A DNA stretch of 64,000 nucleotides from Paragorgia papillata (GCA_035771165.1 JAWNZC010000421.1:3599001-3663000), one strand, 5' to 3'; positions 34,601 through 46,600 are shown, counted from the stretch's first letter. Made by a program: numbers and translations. The notes: a model not told the origin generated them from the letters alone.

Positions 34601-37600
34601 TGGCCAACTATAATACTGATGAAGCAAAAGAAAGAGGTTACTGGTATGATGTGGAAATAACAAGAAAGGTAATCTTTACCACTAACATTTAACTAACGTT
34701 TGGTGGCTTTCTTTCACTGCACTTGACTAGTAATTAATATTAAGGAGCTGGGGCAGTGTGAGTAGGTGGGTGAAGGTAATTATAAATAATGGTATCCTTT
34801 ACTTTAATTTTGGTAGGTTGAAGCATTGACAAGAAAGAGTAAAAAGCTTTATGCTAAAGTGTTACTTACGTATGTAGTTGGGGTTTTTTGCTATTTAAAA
34901 ATGAAATAATTATCTGACAGAGCAATAGTTCTTTTGAAAAGAAAAGAGCCCATTATTATTATATTTTCTATTTATAGAGAAGAAAATGGAAATAGTGTTT
35001 CTCAAGAATGTGAACTTTTGTTCATTGATGAGATTTTTAAAATACCACACCATTCAGGTAAATACCACACCATTCAGGTAAATACCACACCATTCAGGTA
35101 AATACACATCATTCAGATAAATACCACATCATTCAGGTAAATACCACATCATTCAGGTAAATACCACACCATTCAGGTAAATACCACACCATTCAGCTAA
35201 ATACCACACCATTCAGATAAATACCACACCATTCAGATAAATACTACACCATTCAGATAAATACCACACCATTCAGATAAATACCACACCATTCAGGTAA
35301 ATACCACACCATTCAGATAAATACCACACCATTCAGGTAAATACCACACCATTCAGATAAATACTACACCATTCAGATAAATACCACACCATTCAGATAA
35401 ATACTACACCATTCAGATAAATACCACACCATTCAGATAAATACCACACCATTCAGGTAAATACCACACCATTCAGCTAAATACCACACCATTCAGGTAA
35501 ATACCACACCATTCAGATAAATACTACACCATTCAGATAAATACCACACCATTCAGATAAATACCACACCATTCAGATAAATACTACACCATTCAGATAA
35601 ATACCACACCATTCAGATAAATACCACACCATTCAGGTAAATACCACACCATTCAGGTAAATACCACACCATTCAGATAAATACTACACCATTCAGGATT
35701 CAGGTAAATACTACACCATTCAGATAAATACCACATCATTCCGGTAAATACCACATCACCATTCAGGATTCAGGTAAATACTACACCATTCAGGATTCAG
35801 GTAAATACTACACCATTCAGATAAATACCACATCATTCAGGTAAATACCACATCATTCAGATAAATACCACATCATTCAGGTAAATACCACACCATTCAG
35901 ATAAATACACATCATTCAGATAAATACCACATCATTCAGATAATTAAATACCACACCATTCAGGTAAATACACATCATTCAGATAAATACCACATCATTC
36001 AGGTAAATACCACATCATTCAGGTAAATACCACATCATTCAGATAAATACCACACCATTCAGGTAAATACACATCATTCAGATAAATACCACATCATTCA
36101 GGTAAATACCACATCATTCAGGTAAATACCACATCATTCAGATAAATACCACACCATTCAGGTAAATACACATCATTCAGATAAATACCACATCATTCAG
36201 GTAAATACCACATCATTCAGGTAAATACCACATCATTCAGGTAAATACTACACCATTCAGGTAAATACCACACCATTCAGATAAATACCACACCATTCAG
36301 ATAAATACCACACCATTCAGGTAAATACCATTCTGAAGCAATTACAACTGGTTACAATTACAAACTGATTTCATAATTGTTTTGTATTTTTTAGAAAATA
36401 ACCAATGTACTGACAATGAAACGTCATCTGCTGTTAAACGTAAGTTATGTTGTTGATTATTGGTCTTTTATTAATCATTTGTAATCTTCTTCTTCAGAAT
36501 AACAATGCAATGTTATATTTTAGGACAAAATAAACCTGATTGTAATCATTGCAAAGATGATCCGTTGAAGAAATGTAAACATTGTGCATGTAGTGAGGTA
36601 GAAAACTTTATAATCCTTTACGGGCCCGCAGTAATTGCCGTATACTGTTGCGGTGACCATGTCATTTATTTATTATTTTATATTTGGCGAAGTTCAATAA
36701 TAAAGAACAAATATTTTAACAACCTATTTCTAATGCTCAGTTTAGTTGTTACTGCGCAGACTCTCAGAAGTAGCTTCATCTCATTTAGTTAGAGATCAGT
36801 CTTTTCTCAGTAGTAACATTTATAAAATAAAGTGTCCTCTACGCACGCTCTGATTGGCCAGGCCCCATGCATTTATAAGATTATAGAAATGACGTAAAAT
36901 GGCGTTCAAATGACGTCAAACGTGCCTTTATTAGAGTACACATGCACGGAGCTTTATGTTTTATTTTTTAACTAATGATAGTTCGTACAGTAAGAACTAA
37001 CTGAACTGTCTAAATTTCTAGCTAAAATCTGACAGTAAATTAATGATAGCTCGTACAGTAAGAACTAACTGAACTGTCTAATGTCTAAAATCTGACAGTA
37101 AATTAATGGTAGCTCGCACAGTAAGAACTAACTGAACTGTCTAATGTCTAAAATCTGACAGTAAATTAATGATAGCTCGCACAGTAAGAACTAACTGAAC
37201 TGTCTAATGTCTAAAATCTGACAGTAAATTAATGATAGCTCGTACAGTAAGAACTAACTGAACTGTCTAAATTTCTAGCTAAAATCTGACAGTAAATGAA
37301 TGATAGCTCGTACAGTAAGAACTAACTGAACTGTCTAATGTCTAAAATCTGACAGTAAATTAATGATAGCTCGCACAGTAAGAACTAACTGAACTGTCTA
37401 ATGTCTAAAATCTGACAGTAAATTAATGATAGCTCGCACAGTAAGAACTAACTGAACTGTCTAATGTCTAAAATCTGACAGTAAATTAATGATAGCTCGT
37501 ACAGTAAGAACTAACTGAACTGTCTAAATTTCTAGCTAAAATCTGACAGTAAATGAATGATAGCTCGTACAGTAAGAACTAACTGAACTGTCTAATGTCT

Positions 37601-40600
37601 AAAATCTGACAGTAAATTAATGGTTATATAATTATACTCTGACCTATCTTTATTGGCAAAATAATTGAATTTTCAGTCTAGTTTCTAGTTGAGTCAAGCC
37701 TTAATTTTCAAATCCTGTTACCTCAGTATGCGAGTTATTTTATTATTTGTTTGTGAATCTTCATGTATTGGTTTCGCTCATCTGCATTGTACGTCTCCTG
37801 TACGGTAAAAATACAACTTGGTTCAGATTGTTTTTAAATTATTTTCATGATATAGTGTGGAGGAAAAGAAGATCCTGAAAAACAATTGTTGTGTGATGAA
37901 TGTGATCTAGCATATCATCTTCATTGTTTAAATCCAGCACTTGAAAGAATACCAGATGATGATGAATGGTAAGTGAACCAATAATAATCACTTTGTGCAA
38001 ATAGCAATAATAATTTGATAGCAGATGAATACTGTTGACATATACTCAACTATTTCTACTAACGACTTGTATCTGCTTGATGTGGCTTGTATCAAAGTGT
38101 TTTGACATGAACTTTCCTCGTGTCATTATTTTCGCCGGCCATTATAAGTTGGAAGTGAACGTTCATTGGAGTGAATGCTCATTGGAATGAACGTTCATTT
38201 GAATGCAACGTTCATTGGAATGCAACGTTCATTAGAGTTAACGTTCATTGGAATGCAACGTTCATTAGAGTTAACGTTCATTGGAGTGCAACGTTCATTG
38301 GAATGCAACGTTCATTGGAATGCAACGTTCATTAGAGTTAACGTTCATTGGAGTACAACGTTCATTAGAGTACAACGTTCATTGGAGTACAACGTTCATT
38401 AGAGTTAACGTTCATTAGAGTACAACGTTCATTGGAGTACAACGTTCATTAGAGTTAACGTTCATTTGAATCCAACGTTCATTAGAGTTAACGTTCATTG
38501 GAGCACAACGTTCATTGGAATGTAACGGTCATGCATTCAAATGAATGTTCATGTATTTGACCATGTTTATATTATTTTTAGGTATTGTCCCACTTGTAAA
38601 AATGATGCTTCTGAGGTTAGTACTTCATCAATATGCTTCAAGAATTTTTTTTATGTTCACACCGTTTGGAAAAATGGCATATTGTACATTAAAAACAGTA
38701 TAACCTCGTTCAGAGGCCAGAAATGTTTCAGGGTCTGAAATTGAGTAGAGCAGTTTTATGCTTTTTACAAAGGTTTTTCATTTTGCAAATGTTTAGGTTA
38801 TCAAAGCTGGTGAGAAGCTAAGAACTAGCAAGAAAAAACAAAAAATGGCGTCCGCTAACTCACAAACCGAGAGAGACTGGGGTCGTGTAAGTACTTCAGA
38901 AATGTAAAAGCCAAACTCTGTTAATCTTTCCTTATAAGGCAGTCCTATACTACTTACTATCCTCTGTTAATCTTTCCTTATAAGGCAGTCTTATACTACT
39001 TACTATACTCTGTTAATCTTTCCTTATAAAGCAGTCCTATACTTCTTACTATACTCTGTTAATCTTTCCTTATAAGGCAGTCCTATACTACTTACTATAC
39101 TCTGTTAATCTTTCCTTATAAAGCAGTCTTATACCACTTACTATACTCTGTTAATCTTTCCTTATAAGGCAGTCCTATACTACTTACTATACTTATAAGG
39201 CAGTGCTATACTACATACTATACTCTGTTAATCTTTCCTTATAAAGCAGTCCTATACTACTTACTATACTATGTTAATCTTTCCTTATAAGGCAGTCCTA
39301 TACTACTTACTATACTCTGTTAATCTTTCCTTATAAAGCAGTCTTATACTACTTACTATACTCTGTTAATCTTTCCTTATAAGGCAGTCCTATACTACTT
39401 ACTATACTTATAAGGCAGTCCTATACTACTTACTAAACTCTGTTAATCTCTCCTTATAAGGCAGTCTTATACTACTTACTATACTCTGTTAATCTTTCCT
39501 TATAAAGCAGTCTTATACTACTTACTATACTCTGTTAATCTCTCCTTATAAGGCAGTCCTATACTACTTACTAAACTCTGTTAATCTCTCCTTATAAGGC
39601 AGTCCTATACTACTTACTAAACTCTGTTAATCTCTCCTTATAAGGCAGTGCTATACTACTTACTATACTCTGTTAATCTTTCCTTATAAAGCAGTCTTAT
39701 ACTACTTACTATACTCTGTTAATCTCTCCTTATAAGGCAGTCCTATACTACTTACTAAACTCTGTTAATCTTTCCTTATAAGGCAGTCTTATACTACTTA
39801 CTATACTCTGATAATCTTTCCTTATAAGGCAGTCCTATACTAATGTACTTACTATACTTATAAGGCAGTCCTATACTACTTACTATACTGTTAATCTTTT
39901 CTTCCAGGGCATGGCTTGTGTTGGGAGGACCAAAGTATGCACTGTAGTTCCATCAAACCACTTTGGACCTATCCCTGGTGTGCCTGTTGGGTCCTCGTGG
40001 ATGTTCAGAATAGGCGTAAGTTAAAATGACGTCATTATTAGATATTTTGTTAAAATAATTTCTTATTTGTTTACTTGTCTTTGTGTAAGGCAAGCGAGGC
40101 AGGAGTTCATCGACCTCATGTTAGTGGCATTCATGGCCGTGAAGATGAAGGCGCTTTTTCTATTGTTCTTGCTGGCGGATATGAAGATGATCTGGTAAAT
40201 ACAAATTTGATTTTTTACACCAAACTATATATAGCTTTATATAGTTGTTTATATAAAAGATAATCTGGTAAATAATGTACCTACTATATTTTAACGCTAC
40301 AGTAAGCATATTGAGGTAAAACTATATTTATTTTAAAGTATATATAGTTATTTATATATAGAATGATCTGAAAACACGGGGGATGGGTATTTGTTAGAGT
40401 TGTGTATACAGTAAAATATGGATAGTGCTGTTGAAACCATGAAGCTTAGTGCAAGAAATTATGTTCTCTTGTCATTGGTAAGTGCCAGTGAGCTGGGCTC
40501 AGAACAAAGTTGTGGAATACTTGATACAAACCACATATTACTAGTCTCTGGTTGGAGAGACTAAAAAGAACAACTGTAATACTGGTATAGGCCACTATCA

Positions 40601-43600
40601 ACACCTCGGGCTTAGCTGGGATCCGTGGTCTGAACTGTGTCGTATGGCGGCTGCTTAAAAGCGCCTTTGATATGCCTCGACACGCCCACATTGAAAAATC
40701 CTTAGGAGTAACTTGATACGTTTGATGTATTCTAATTAAAGACCTTTACTATCCGATAGTATCCCATTTTCAGACATTCCTATCTCTGAAGCTTGTTATT
40801 GTTGTTATTGTGTGTTTCTTTGGTTAAAGTTTAAATAATTGTTGGTGGAGGTATACAGTTTACTCCATGTTTATTTTAAAGTTTTTGTTCATAGGACAAT
40901 GGGGATGAGTTTTTTTATACTGGAAGTGGTGGAAGAGATTTATCTGGTAACAAACGCACAGCAGAACAGTCTTGTGATCAAACACTTGCTAAAATGAACA
41001 GAGCTCTTGCTAAAAACTGTGCTGCTCCATTGGACGAGAAGAGCAGAGTAAAAGCTAATAACTGGCAAGATGGCAAACCCGTCCGAGTGGTAAGACATAT
41101 GACATTTATTTCATTTTCATCTTTCACGTTTTATTTTGTTTTCTACATTAACTTTGCTTTTGGCAAAGGTTTTACTGATATTCGATTTCCTACTATAAAA
41201 TCATTTTGCAAGTCGCTGATGTTCATGTTTAGAGTTGCGCAGTGGCTTAACAGAGCTGCTCGGGTCCCTTAGGAAATTTGTGTCCCCCCCCCCCCCCCCC
41301 CCCCCACCACCACCACCTTAACTCCATTAGTTTAGTCACTAGTTAAGCCAATCAATTCATCAGGGGCCCTTCAGGTTGGTGGCCATTAGGAGTTGCTCTA
41401 ACCCTGACTATAGTCCATTACGCTACTGGAGTTACGAAATAAGTCAACTGAATGCAAAAAAAATAAATTAAATATTGTCTTAAAGATTCGTAGTAGCAAG
41501 TTTAAGAAGCATTCCAAGTTTGCTCCAGATAATGGCAACAGATACGATGGAATATACAAGGTATTGCTATAGAATGTATATTGTATTTTTATGACATATT
41601 TAGTTACTACTAATAATTTGTATTTGTTTATTTTCTACACTCTGTGCATTTTGTTCTGACTGATTAATTAACTAACCAATCAATGTGTGTTATATATAAT
41701 ACTATAGGTGGCAGAATACTGGCCTGAGAAGGGGCAATCTGGTTTTATTGTACGAAGATACTTGCTTCGACGGGATGATAAGGTAAACTACATCAAGTGT
41801 TTTAAGATGTTTTACGTATAATGGTATACTAAACTACTACTACTGTTGGTGTTTGCTGCTGGTGGTGGTGTTGTTTGTGTTGTTTGTGTTGTTAGTGCTG
41901 CTGTTGTTGTTTGTGTTGTTGTTTGTGTTGTTGTTGTTTGTGTTGGTGTTGGTGTTGGTGTTGTTGGTGTTGTTTGTGTTGTTGTTGGTGGTGGTGCTGG
42001 TGTTGCTGCTGCTGTTGTTGTTGTTTGTGTTGTTGCCGTTATTGTTGTTGTTTGTGTTTGTGTTTGCGTTTGTGTTCGTCGTTGTGTTCGTCTTTGTGTT
42101 CGTGTTGCTGCTAATGTTGTTGCTGCTGTTGTTGGTGTTGCTGCTGCTGTTGTTGGTGGTGGTGCTGCTGTTGTTGGTGTTGCTGCTGCTGTTGTTGTTG
42201 TTTGTGTTGTTGCCGTTATTGTTGTTGTTTGTGTTTGTGTTTGTGTTGTTTGTGTTTGCGTTTGTGTTCGTCGTTGTGTTCGTCTTTGTGTTCGTGTTGC
42301 TGCTAATGTTGTTGCTGCTGCTGTTATTGTTTAAGGCCATATGCTGTATAATGTACACATGATTGCTTTTCGGATTCCCCCCCCCCCAGTATTTATTCAA
42401 ATTGCTAAAATTTTTAAATGGTTTAACTTAGGAGCCTGCACCGTGGACATCAGAAGGAGAGCAAAGAATTCAAGAGCTTGGTTTAGTGATGCAAGTTAGT
42501 GCAGCAGAACTTACTCTATGATAATTGAATGAAGTCGTTTTTTAATGACAAGGAAACCTTTATTTGGAAATTTATTCCTGACGTTTTGGTAACTAAGTTC
42601 ATTCTAATCAAGGCGATATAAGAATACGAATCGATATATAGTATAAGGTTTGAGTATACTGCCGAAATTATTGAACGTAGTTTCCAACGTTTTGAGGGAA
42701 GGCCTTTCGTCGGAGAGGCCCTATCTCTCTGACGAAGGGCCTTCGCTCGAAACGTTAAAACACCACTGTCTTTATATTTCTAGTTCCGTGATCGTAATGT
42801 TAATTGGAATGATTTTGCATTTTAAAATGTAATTAAACTCAAAACTCGTAATCTTGTACAGCCGCGATGAGAGGAAAAAAAAAGTTTTTTAAATTTTGGA
42901 AATGAAACATAAAGAGATTTCTCATTCTTATATAGAGACTGAAGTTGTTTCAGTCAAGTTGGTTATGACTACTATATTTTATCAATCTTGCTTTGTTATG
43001 TTTCTGTAGTACCCCGAAGGATATTTGGAGGCACAAGAAACCAAACGTTTGGACAAAGAAAAACAAAAACGAGAAGGGAGAGCCGACACAATTTCTAAAG
43101 GAAAACGTAAAAGAAGTGAGTGTTGTATATTGTGTTATGATCGATGACTATACAGTACATGAGCAAAAGTAATTTAAGAATCTACCAAAAGACTGGAAAT
43201 TCAAGTAAATTTGATGTTCAATAAAATAGTTCAATAAAAAGCAATTACGAAACTTTTGTTGCTTGCTGAGAAAGCTATCTAGTGCAGGTATAGTATTACA
43301 TCAGTATATAGAAGATTAGAAGAATTGACAAAATAAAATGAAAGACGTTTTTCGTATGTTTTTGCTGTACAAACTGTCGTAAGTTAAACTCAGAGAAAAA
43401 CTCTGAACTCCAGACGGGACTCGAACCCAGACCCTTCCGCCAGCAGGACGCTCTCACTAATGAGCCACTGAAACTCAGATGGTAGACCAAGGTTGATTTC
43501 GATATTTTATATACTTCAAGCTGAAAACAATTCTAACATAGTTTATTTATTGTTTTTAGCTCCGTCTAACTCGTCGTCACCCTCCCAGCTGTCGCCAGCA

Positions 43601-44490
43601 AAGAAAAAAGTTTATTCTGTAGCCAAAGAAAAGCTAGATCTCATTCACGAAGATGCTCAAAATAAGAAAATCTGGAATGAAATCTTATCATGCAATGAAA
43701 ATTTTACGGTAAACTTTGTGAGAAATATTTTCCCGTTTTTTGATATAAGAGAAGTTGAAATTATCCTGAAGAGAATTCCAGATCTTATATTAATATTAGA
43801 AAAGAAGTTAAAAACTTATTCACGGTGTAGATAATAATGCCATAAAGAGCTTTTTCTGTACACTATCTATAGGAGTTCCATAAGAAAGTCGAAGAAGCGT
43901 TTCTTTGTATTTGCTGTCAAGAAATAGTTTCGAAACCAGTCACAATGGAATGCAAACATAATGCATGCAAGGTGAGTAACTGTAATTCTAAATTTGTATT
44001 TACGCCCTTCATGAAAATCAGCTTTTGTTGTTAAGGCTAGCGTATCGAAATAAAGTTTTAAGTAAGTAAGTAAGTTATGAATTAGTGATTTACTTGAGGC
44101 ATGGATGAAACACTCATTATTCATGGGAGATTTAAATCAGAGTAAATTTCGTTTTGAGAGAGTTTAATAAAAAGTATACAGTTTGAGGAAATCATAGTTT
44201 AAACACTCGTATCGTTGTATTAAAGTATCGTTGCGGAGGCTGGTAGCAGAGATAAGACCCTTGGTAGGAGGTTAACTATATTGATACAATTTCTACAGTA
44301 CTTCTCTATAATCGCATTTTGTACTGTTTTATTCTGATGCTAGGTTTGCCTCACTCGCTCGTTTAAGGCAGGTGTGTTTGCTTGCCCAACGTGCCGACAT
44401 GACCTTGGTAAGGATGCTAAACTATTCATCAATTCTTCACTTAACTCAGCTTTGAAAAATATCTTTCCTGGTTATGATAAAGGACGGTGA
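31678..44490 (+). CDS. UHRF1: UHRF1: E3 ubiquitin ligase and hemimethylated-CpG reader, complete
   Basis: 23 coding exons: 31678-31830, 32449-32619, 33227-33283, 33368-33492, 34393-34471, 34579-34668, 34817-34869, 34978-35057, 36395-36439, 36524-36597, 37856-37968, 38582-38615, 38797-38886, 39908-40015, 40090-40194, 40895-41089, 41486-41560, 41708-41782, 42432-42494, 43010-43115, 43560-43708, 43873-43971, 44344-44490. CDS 2286 nt, 761 residues, phases consistent. Domains: ubiquitin-like from [10 protein letters not shown] (1-75); tandem Tudor with [10 protein letters not shown] and RGYWYDVEI (about 125-285), which reads H3K9 methylation; PHD with [15 protein letters not shown] (about 305-375), which reads the H3 tail; SRA with [35 protein letters not shown] and [18 protein letters not shown] (about 390-570), which flips 5-methyl-C; C-terminal [28 protein letters not shown] (about 690-730). 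It recruits DNMT1 by ubiquitinating H3. The start ATG matches the family start exactly. Introns 4, 8, 10, 11, 13 and 18 hold tandem arrays. Confidence 0.97.
32126..32263. mobile_element. MITE-like inverted-repeat element in UHRF1 intron 1
   Basis: The left end TAGTGGTGTGCG is mirrored by the right end CGCACACCTCTACTA, with internal GGATTGG/CCAATCC and GATCCGATCC motifs. The AGNGGTGTGCG end resembles hAT-type MITEs; that class assignment is inference. Confidence 0.6.
33525..34375 (+). repeat. Minisatellite, 18-bp unit, UHRF1 intron 4
   Basis: About 46 copies of AATAAACACCTCCTCTCT with CCTCC/CCCCC and ATAA/ATGA variants, becoming AATAAGCATTCCTTCTCT toward the 3' end. Because 18 is divisible by 3 it makes long pseudo-frames of repeating hexapeptides on both strands. 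It is spliced out; the acceptor of exon 5 (CTGTGGTAG) follows at 34392. Confidence 0.95.
35038..36330 (+). repeat. 20-bp tandem array built from the UHRF1 exon 8/intron 8 junction
   Basis: About 64 copies of GTAAATACCACACCATTCAG (variants ATAAAT, CACATC, TACTAC). The first copy overlaps the last codons of exon 8 (IPHHS, then G split by the intron) and the donor CAG|GTAAAT. Every unit with GTAA therefore repeats an exon-like end and a 5' splice site. The array fills most of intron 8. Confidence 0.95.
36945..37625 (+). repeat. Tandem repeat, about 65-72-bp unit, UHRF1 intron 10
   Basis: About ten copies of a unit containing GCTCGTACAGTAAGAACTAA, CTGAACTGTCTAATGTCTAA and AATCTGACAGTAAATTAATG. 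A longer variant with ATTTCTAGCTAAAATC alternates in a higher-order pattern (positions about 37015, 37270 and 37530). Confidence 0.92.
38150..38530 (+). repeat. Minisatellite AACGTTCATTGGAGT / AATGC, UHRF1 intron 11
   Basis: About 23 units of 15-17 bp sharing AACGTTCATT followed by GGAATGC, AGAGTT or GGAGTAC. The core AACGTT is palindromic. It ends 50 bp before exon 12. Confidence 0.9.
38905..39895 (+). repeat. Tandem repeat, about 46-bp unit, UHRF1 intron 13
   Basis: About 21 copies of a unit containing CTCTGTTAATCTTTCCTTAT, AAGGCAGTCCTATACTACTT and ACTATA, with truncated copies at about 39190, 39405 and 39855. The array starts 18 bp after the exon 13 donor and ends immediately before the exon 14 acceptor, so it makes up almost the whole intron. 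Confidence 0.95.
41284..41305 (+). repeat. Poly-C run followed by (CAC)n, UHRF1 intron 16
   Basis: 22 consecutive C and then four CAC triplets. A possible structure-forming and sequencing-error-prone tract. Confidence 0.85.
41840..42330 (+). repeat. GTT/GCT/GTTTGT-rich repeat with internal duplication, UHRF1 intron 18
   Basis: A G/T-rich trinucleotide and GTTTGTGTT repeat of about 490 bp. The block at about 42005-42130 is repeated at 42185-42325 with the same rare variants (GCCGTTATTGTT; TTCGTCGTTGTGTTCGTC), so a duplication of about 175 bp followed the initial expansion. Asn/Thr-, Val- and Leu-rich frames are artefacts. Confidence 0.88.
42640..42770. repeat. CTTCGCTCGAAACGT-family copy in UHRF1 intron 19
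   Basis: Contains TACTGCCGAAATTATTGAAC, GGGAAGGCCTTTCGTC and CTCTGACGAAGGGCCTTCGC followed by TCGAAACGTT. It is a compact palindromic version of the foldback at 20347-20533. Confidence 0.7.
43386..43472 (-). repeat. tRNA-derived SINE copy, UHRF1 intron 20
   Basis: The minus strand has an A-box-like TGGCTCATTAGTGAGAGC, then GTCCTGCTGGCGGAAGGGTC, a good B box GGTTCGAGTCCC and the tail GTCTGGAGTTCAGAGTTTTT. It is the best copy of the family also seen at 28325 and 17030. tRNA arms are imperfect and the tail is non-tRNA, so it is a SINE and not a tRNA gene. Confidence 0.75.
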
Positions 44491-44563
44491 CGATTTATTT
44501 GCTGATTGATCCTGTGAAATGTTACTTCACAGTACTTAATACTTTTTTTAAAAAAAAGAAAAT

Positions 44564-44624
44564 AATAAAAAATGTATGATATTTGTATTTTTAGTAGAAT
44601 GTAAAGTTGGTATAGTTAAATAAA
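44564..44624 (+). terminator. Polyadenylation signals of UHRF1
   Basis: AATAAA at 44564-44569 and 44619-44624, 74 and 129 bp after the TGA, predict a short 3' UTR. Confidence 0.6.
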
Positions 44625-44739
44625 TTGATAAACTCAATCATGTTTTGTGATGGTCGTGATCTGAATATTTTCTGTTTCGAATATACTATATATAACTGTC
44701 AGTCTCAATCTATAATTATTATTTATAACCCCAGATCTT

Positions 44740-46600
44740 TGTGGATTGTGGTCTAGTGCGCTGGTTAGCGCTATGTTCCTTCATGCATGTGCATGTTAAT
44801 GACTGGGTTAGATTCTTTCTCAGGACGAACTTTTGCTTCTTTTTTTTAAACTTTTTTGGGTACTAGGTTATGTAAAAATCTTCAAATTAGGTCAAATACT
44901 ATAATACAATGTCGCCATCCACTAATTATTGAGCTCTAAGTGATCACCCGTGATGGTCGTGATGTTTGTTTTAATGTCTGTTTCGAATTTTTATAACTGC
45001 CAGTTAAAGCCTCTAATTATTATTTTTAACTCGGGTTGTTTGTGAATCGTGGTCTACTGCACTGAAAAGCGCTATGGTTTTTCACGTGTTAACGACGGTT
45101 ATAAATCCATGTCCTATATTCACGAATTTATTGGTTAGGATTAGGGTGTGTGTTGGGGTCAGGCTTTCATGAAGTACCTGGGTTATTTAGGACATGGAAT
45201 TATTACCTTAACGACGTAGTTCCATTCTTTCTCGGACGAAACCTTTTCTTGTTTCTTTTTCTCTTGTTTTTTGTTTTACTTTTTTTCGTATTTATGTTTG
45301 CGATGGCCGTGATGAATGTGTTGACGGTGATGATCGTGATATTTGTGATGTTTGAGATGGCCGTGGTGATGATCGTGATATTTGTGATGTTTGAGATGGC
45401 CGTGATGTTTGTGATTTTTGAGATGGTGGTGATGATGGTGATGTTTGAGATGGCCGTGATGATCGTGATGTTTGTGATTTTTGAGATGGTGGTGATGTTT
45501 GAGATGGCCGTGATGATCGTGATGTTTGTGATTTTTGAGATGGTGGTGATGATGGTGATCGTGTTAACGACGGGCTTCCATTCTTTCTCAGGACGAAATT
45601 TTTTCTTTTTTCTTTTTTCTTTCTCTTTTTCATCTTTTTTCCCTTTACTTTTTTTGGTGTTTATGTTTGCGATGGCCGTGATGTTTGAGATGGCTGTGAT
45701 GACTGTGATGGTCGTGATGTTTGTGATTTTTGAGATGGTGGTGATGATGGTGATGTTTGAGATGGCTGTGATGATGGTGATGTTTGAGATGGCTGTGATG
45801 ATCGTGATGTTTGTGATTTTTGAGATGGTGGTGATGATGGTGATGTTTGAGATGGCCGTGATGATCGTGATGTTTGTGATTTTTGAGATGGTGGTGATGA
45901 TGGTGATATTTGAGATGGCCGTGATGATCGTGATGTTTGTGATTTTTGAGATGGTGGTGATGATGGTGATGTTTGAGATGGCCGTGATGATGGTGATGTT
46001 TGCGATTTTTGAGATGGTGGTGATGATGGTGATGTTTGAGATGGCCGTGATGATGGTGATGTTTGTGATTTTTGAGATGGTGGTGATGATCGTGATGTTT
46101 GAAATGGCCGTGATGATCGTGATGTTTGTTTTAATGTCTGTCTCGAATTTTTATAACTGCCAGTTAAAGCCTCTAATTATTATTTTTAAGCCAGGATGTT
46201 TGTGAATCGTGGCCTACTGCACTGGATAGCACTATGGTTTTTCACGTGTTAACAATGGGGTTCCATTCTTTCTCAGGACGAAACTTTTTCTTTTACTTTT
46301 TTCTTTTACTTTTTTGGGTATTTATGTTTGAGATGGCTGTGATGATCGTGATGTTTGTGATTTTTGAGATAGTGGTGATGATGTTGATGTTTCAGATGAT
46401 CGTGATGTTTGTGATTTTTGAGATGGTGGTGATGATGGTGATGTTTGAAATGGCCGTGATAATCGTGATGTTTGTGATTTTTGAGATGGTGGTGATGATC
46501 GTGATGTTTGAAATGGCCGTGATGATCGTGATGTTTGTTTTAATGTCTGTTTGGAATTTTTAAAACTGCCAGTTAACTCATTCCCGTCTTGTCCGAAAAC
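44740..46600. repeat. Composite array: tRNA-like heads, a TTCTTTCTCAGGACGAAA block and GATGGT-type minisatellite
   Basis: A head resembling a tRNA A box (GTGGTCTAGTGCGCTGGTTA, then GCGCTATG) occurs near 44750, 45050 and 46208. TTCTTTCTCAGGACGAA and a T-rich stretch occur near 44815, 45227, 45583 and 46268. Three blocks of GATGGCCGTGATGATCGTGA / TGTTTGTGATTTTTGAGATG repeats follow (about 45298-45560, 45668-46125, 46327-46540). The order repeats, so a SINE-like unit plus its expanded tail was duplicated. The long Met/Val/Phe-rich frames across it are artefacts. Confidence 0.8.

Noticed and set aside
35038..39895. Direct-repeat arrays resembling CRISPR
   Set aside because: Units are contiguous without variable spacers, lie in animal introns, and no cas genes are present.
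41840..42400. Asn/Thr-rich, Val-rich and Leu-rich frames
   Set aside because: Composition artefacts of the GTT-type repeat in UHRF1 intron 18.
43386..43472. Genuine tRNA gene
   Set aside because: A and B boxes are present but cloverleaf arms are imperfect and a SINE-type tail shared with other copies follows.
45150..46563. Met/Val/Phe-rich open frames of up to about 350 codons
   Set aside because: Translation of GATGGT-type tandem repeats; no recognisable domain and repeat-like in all frames.
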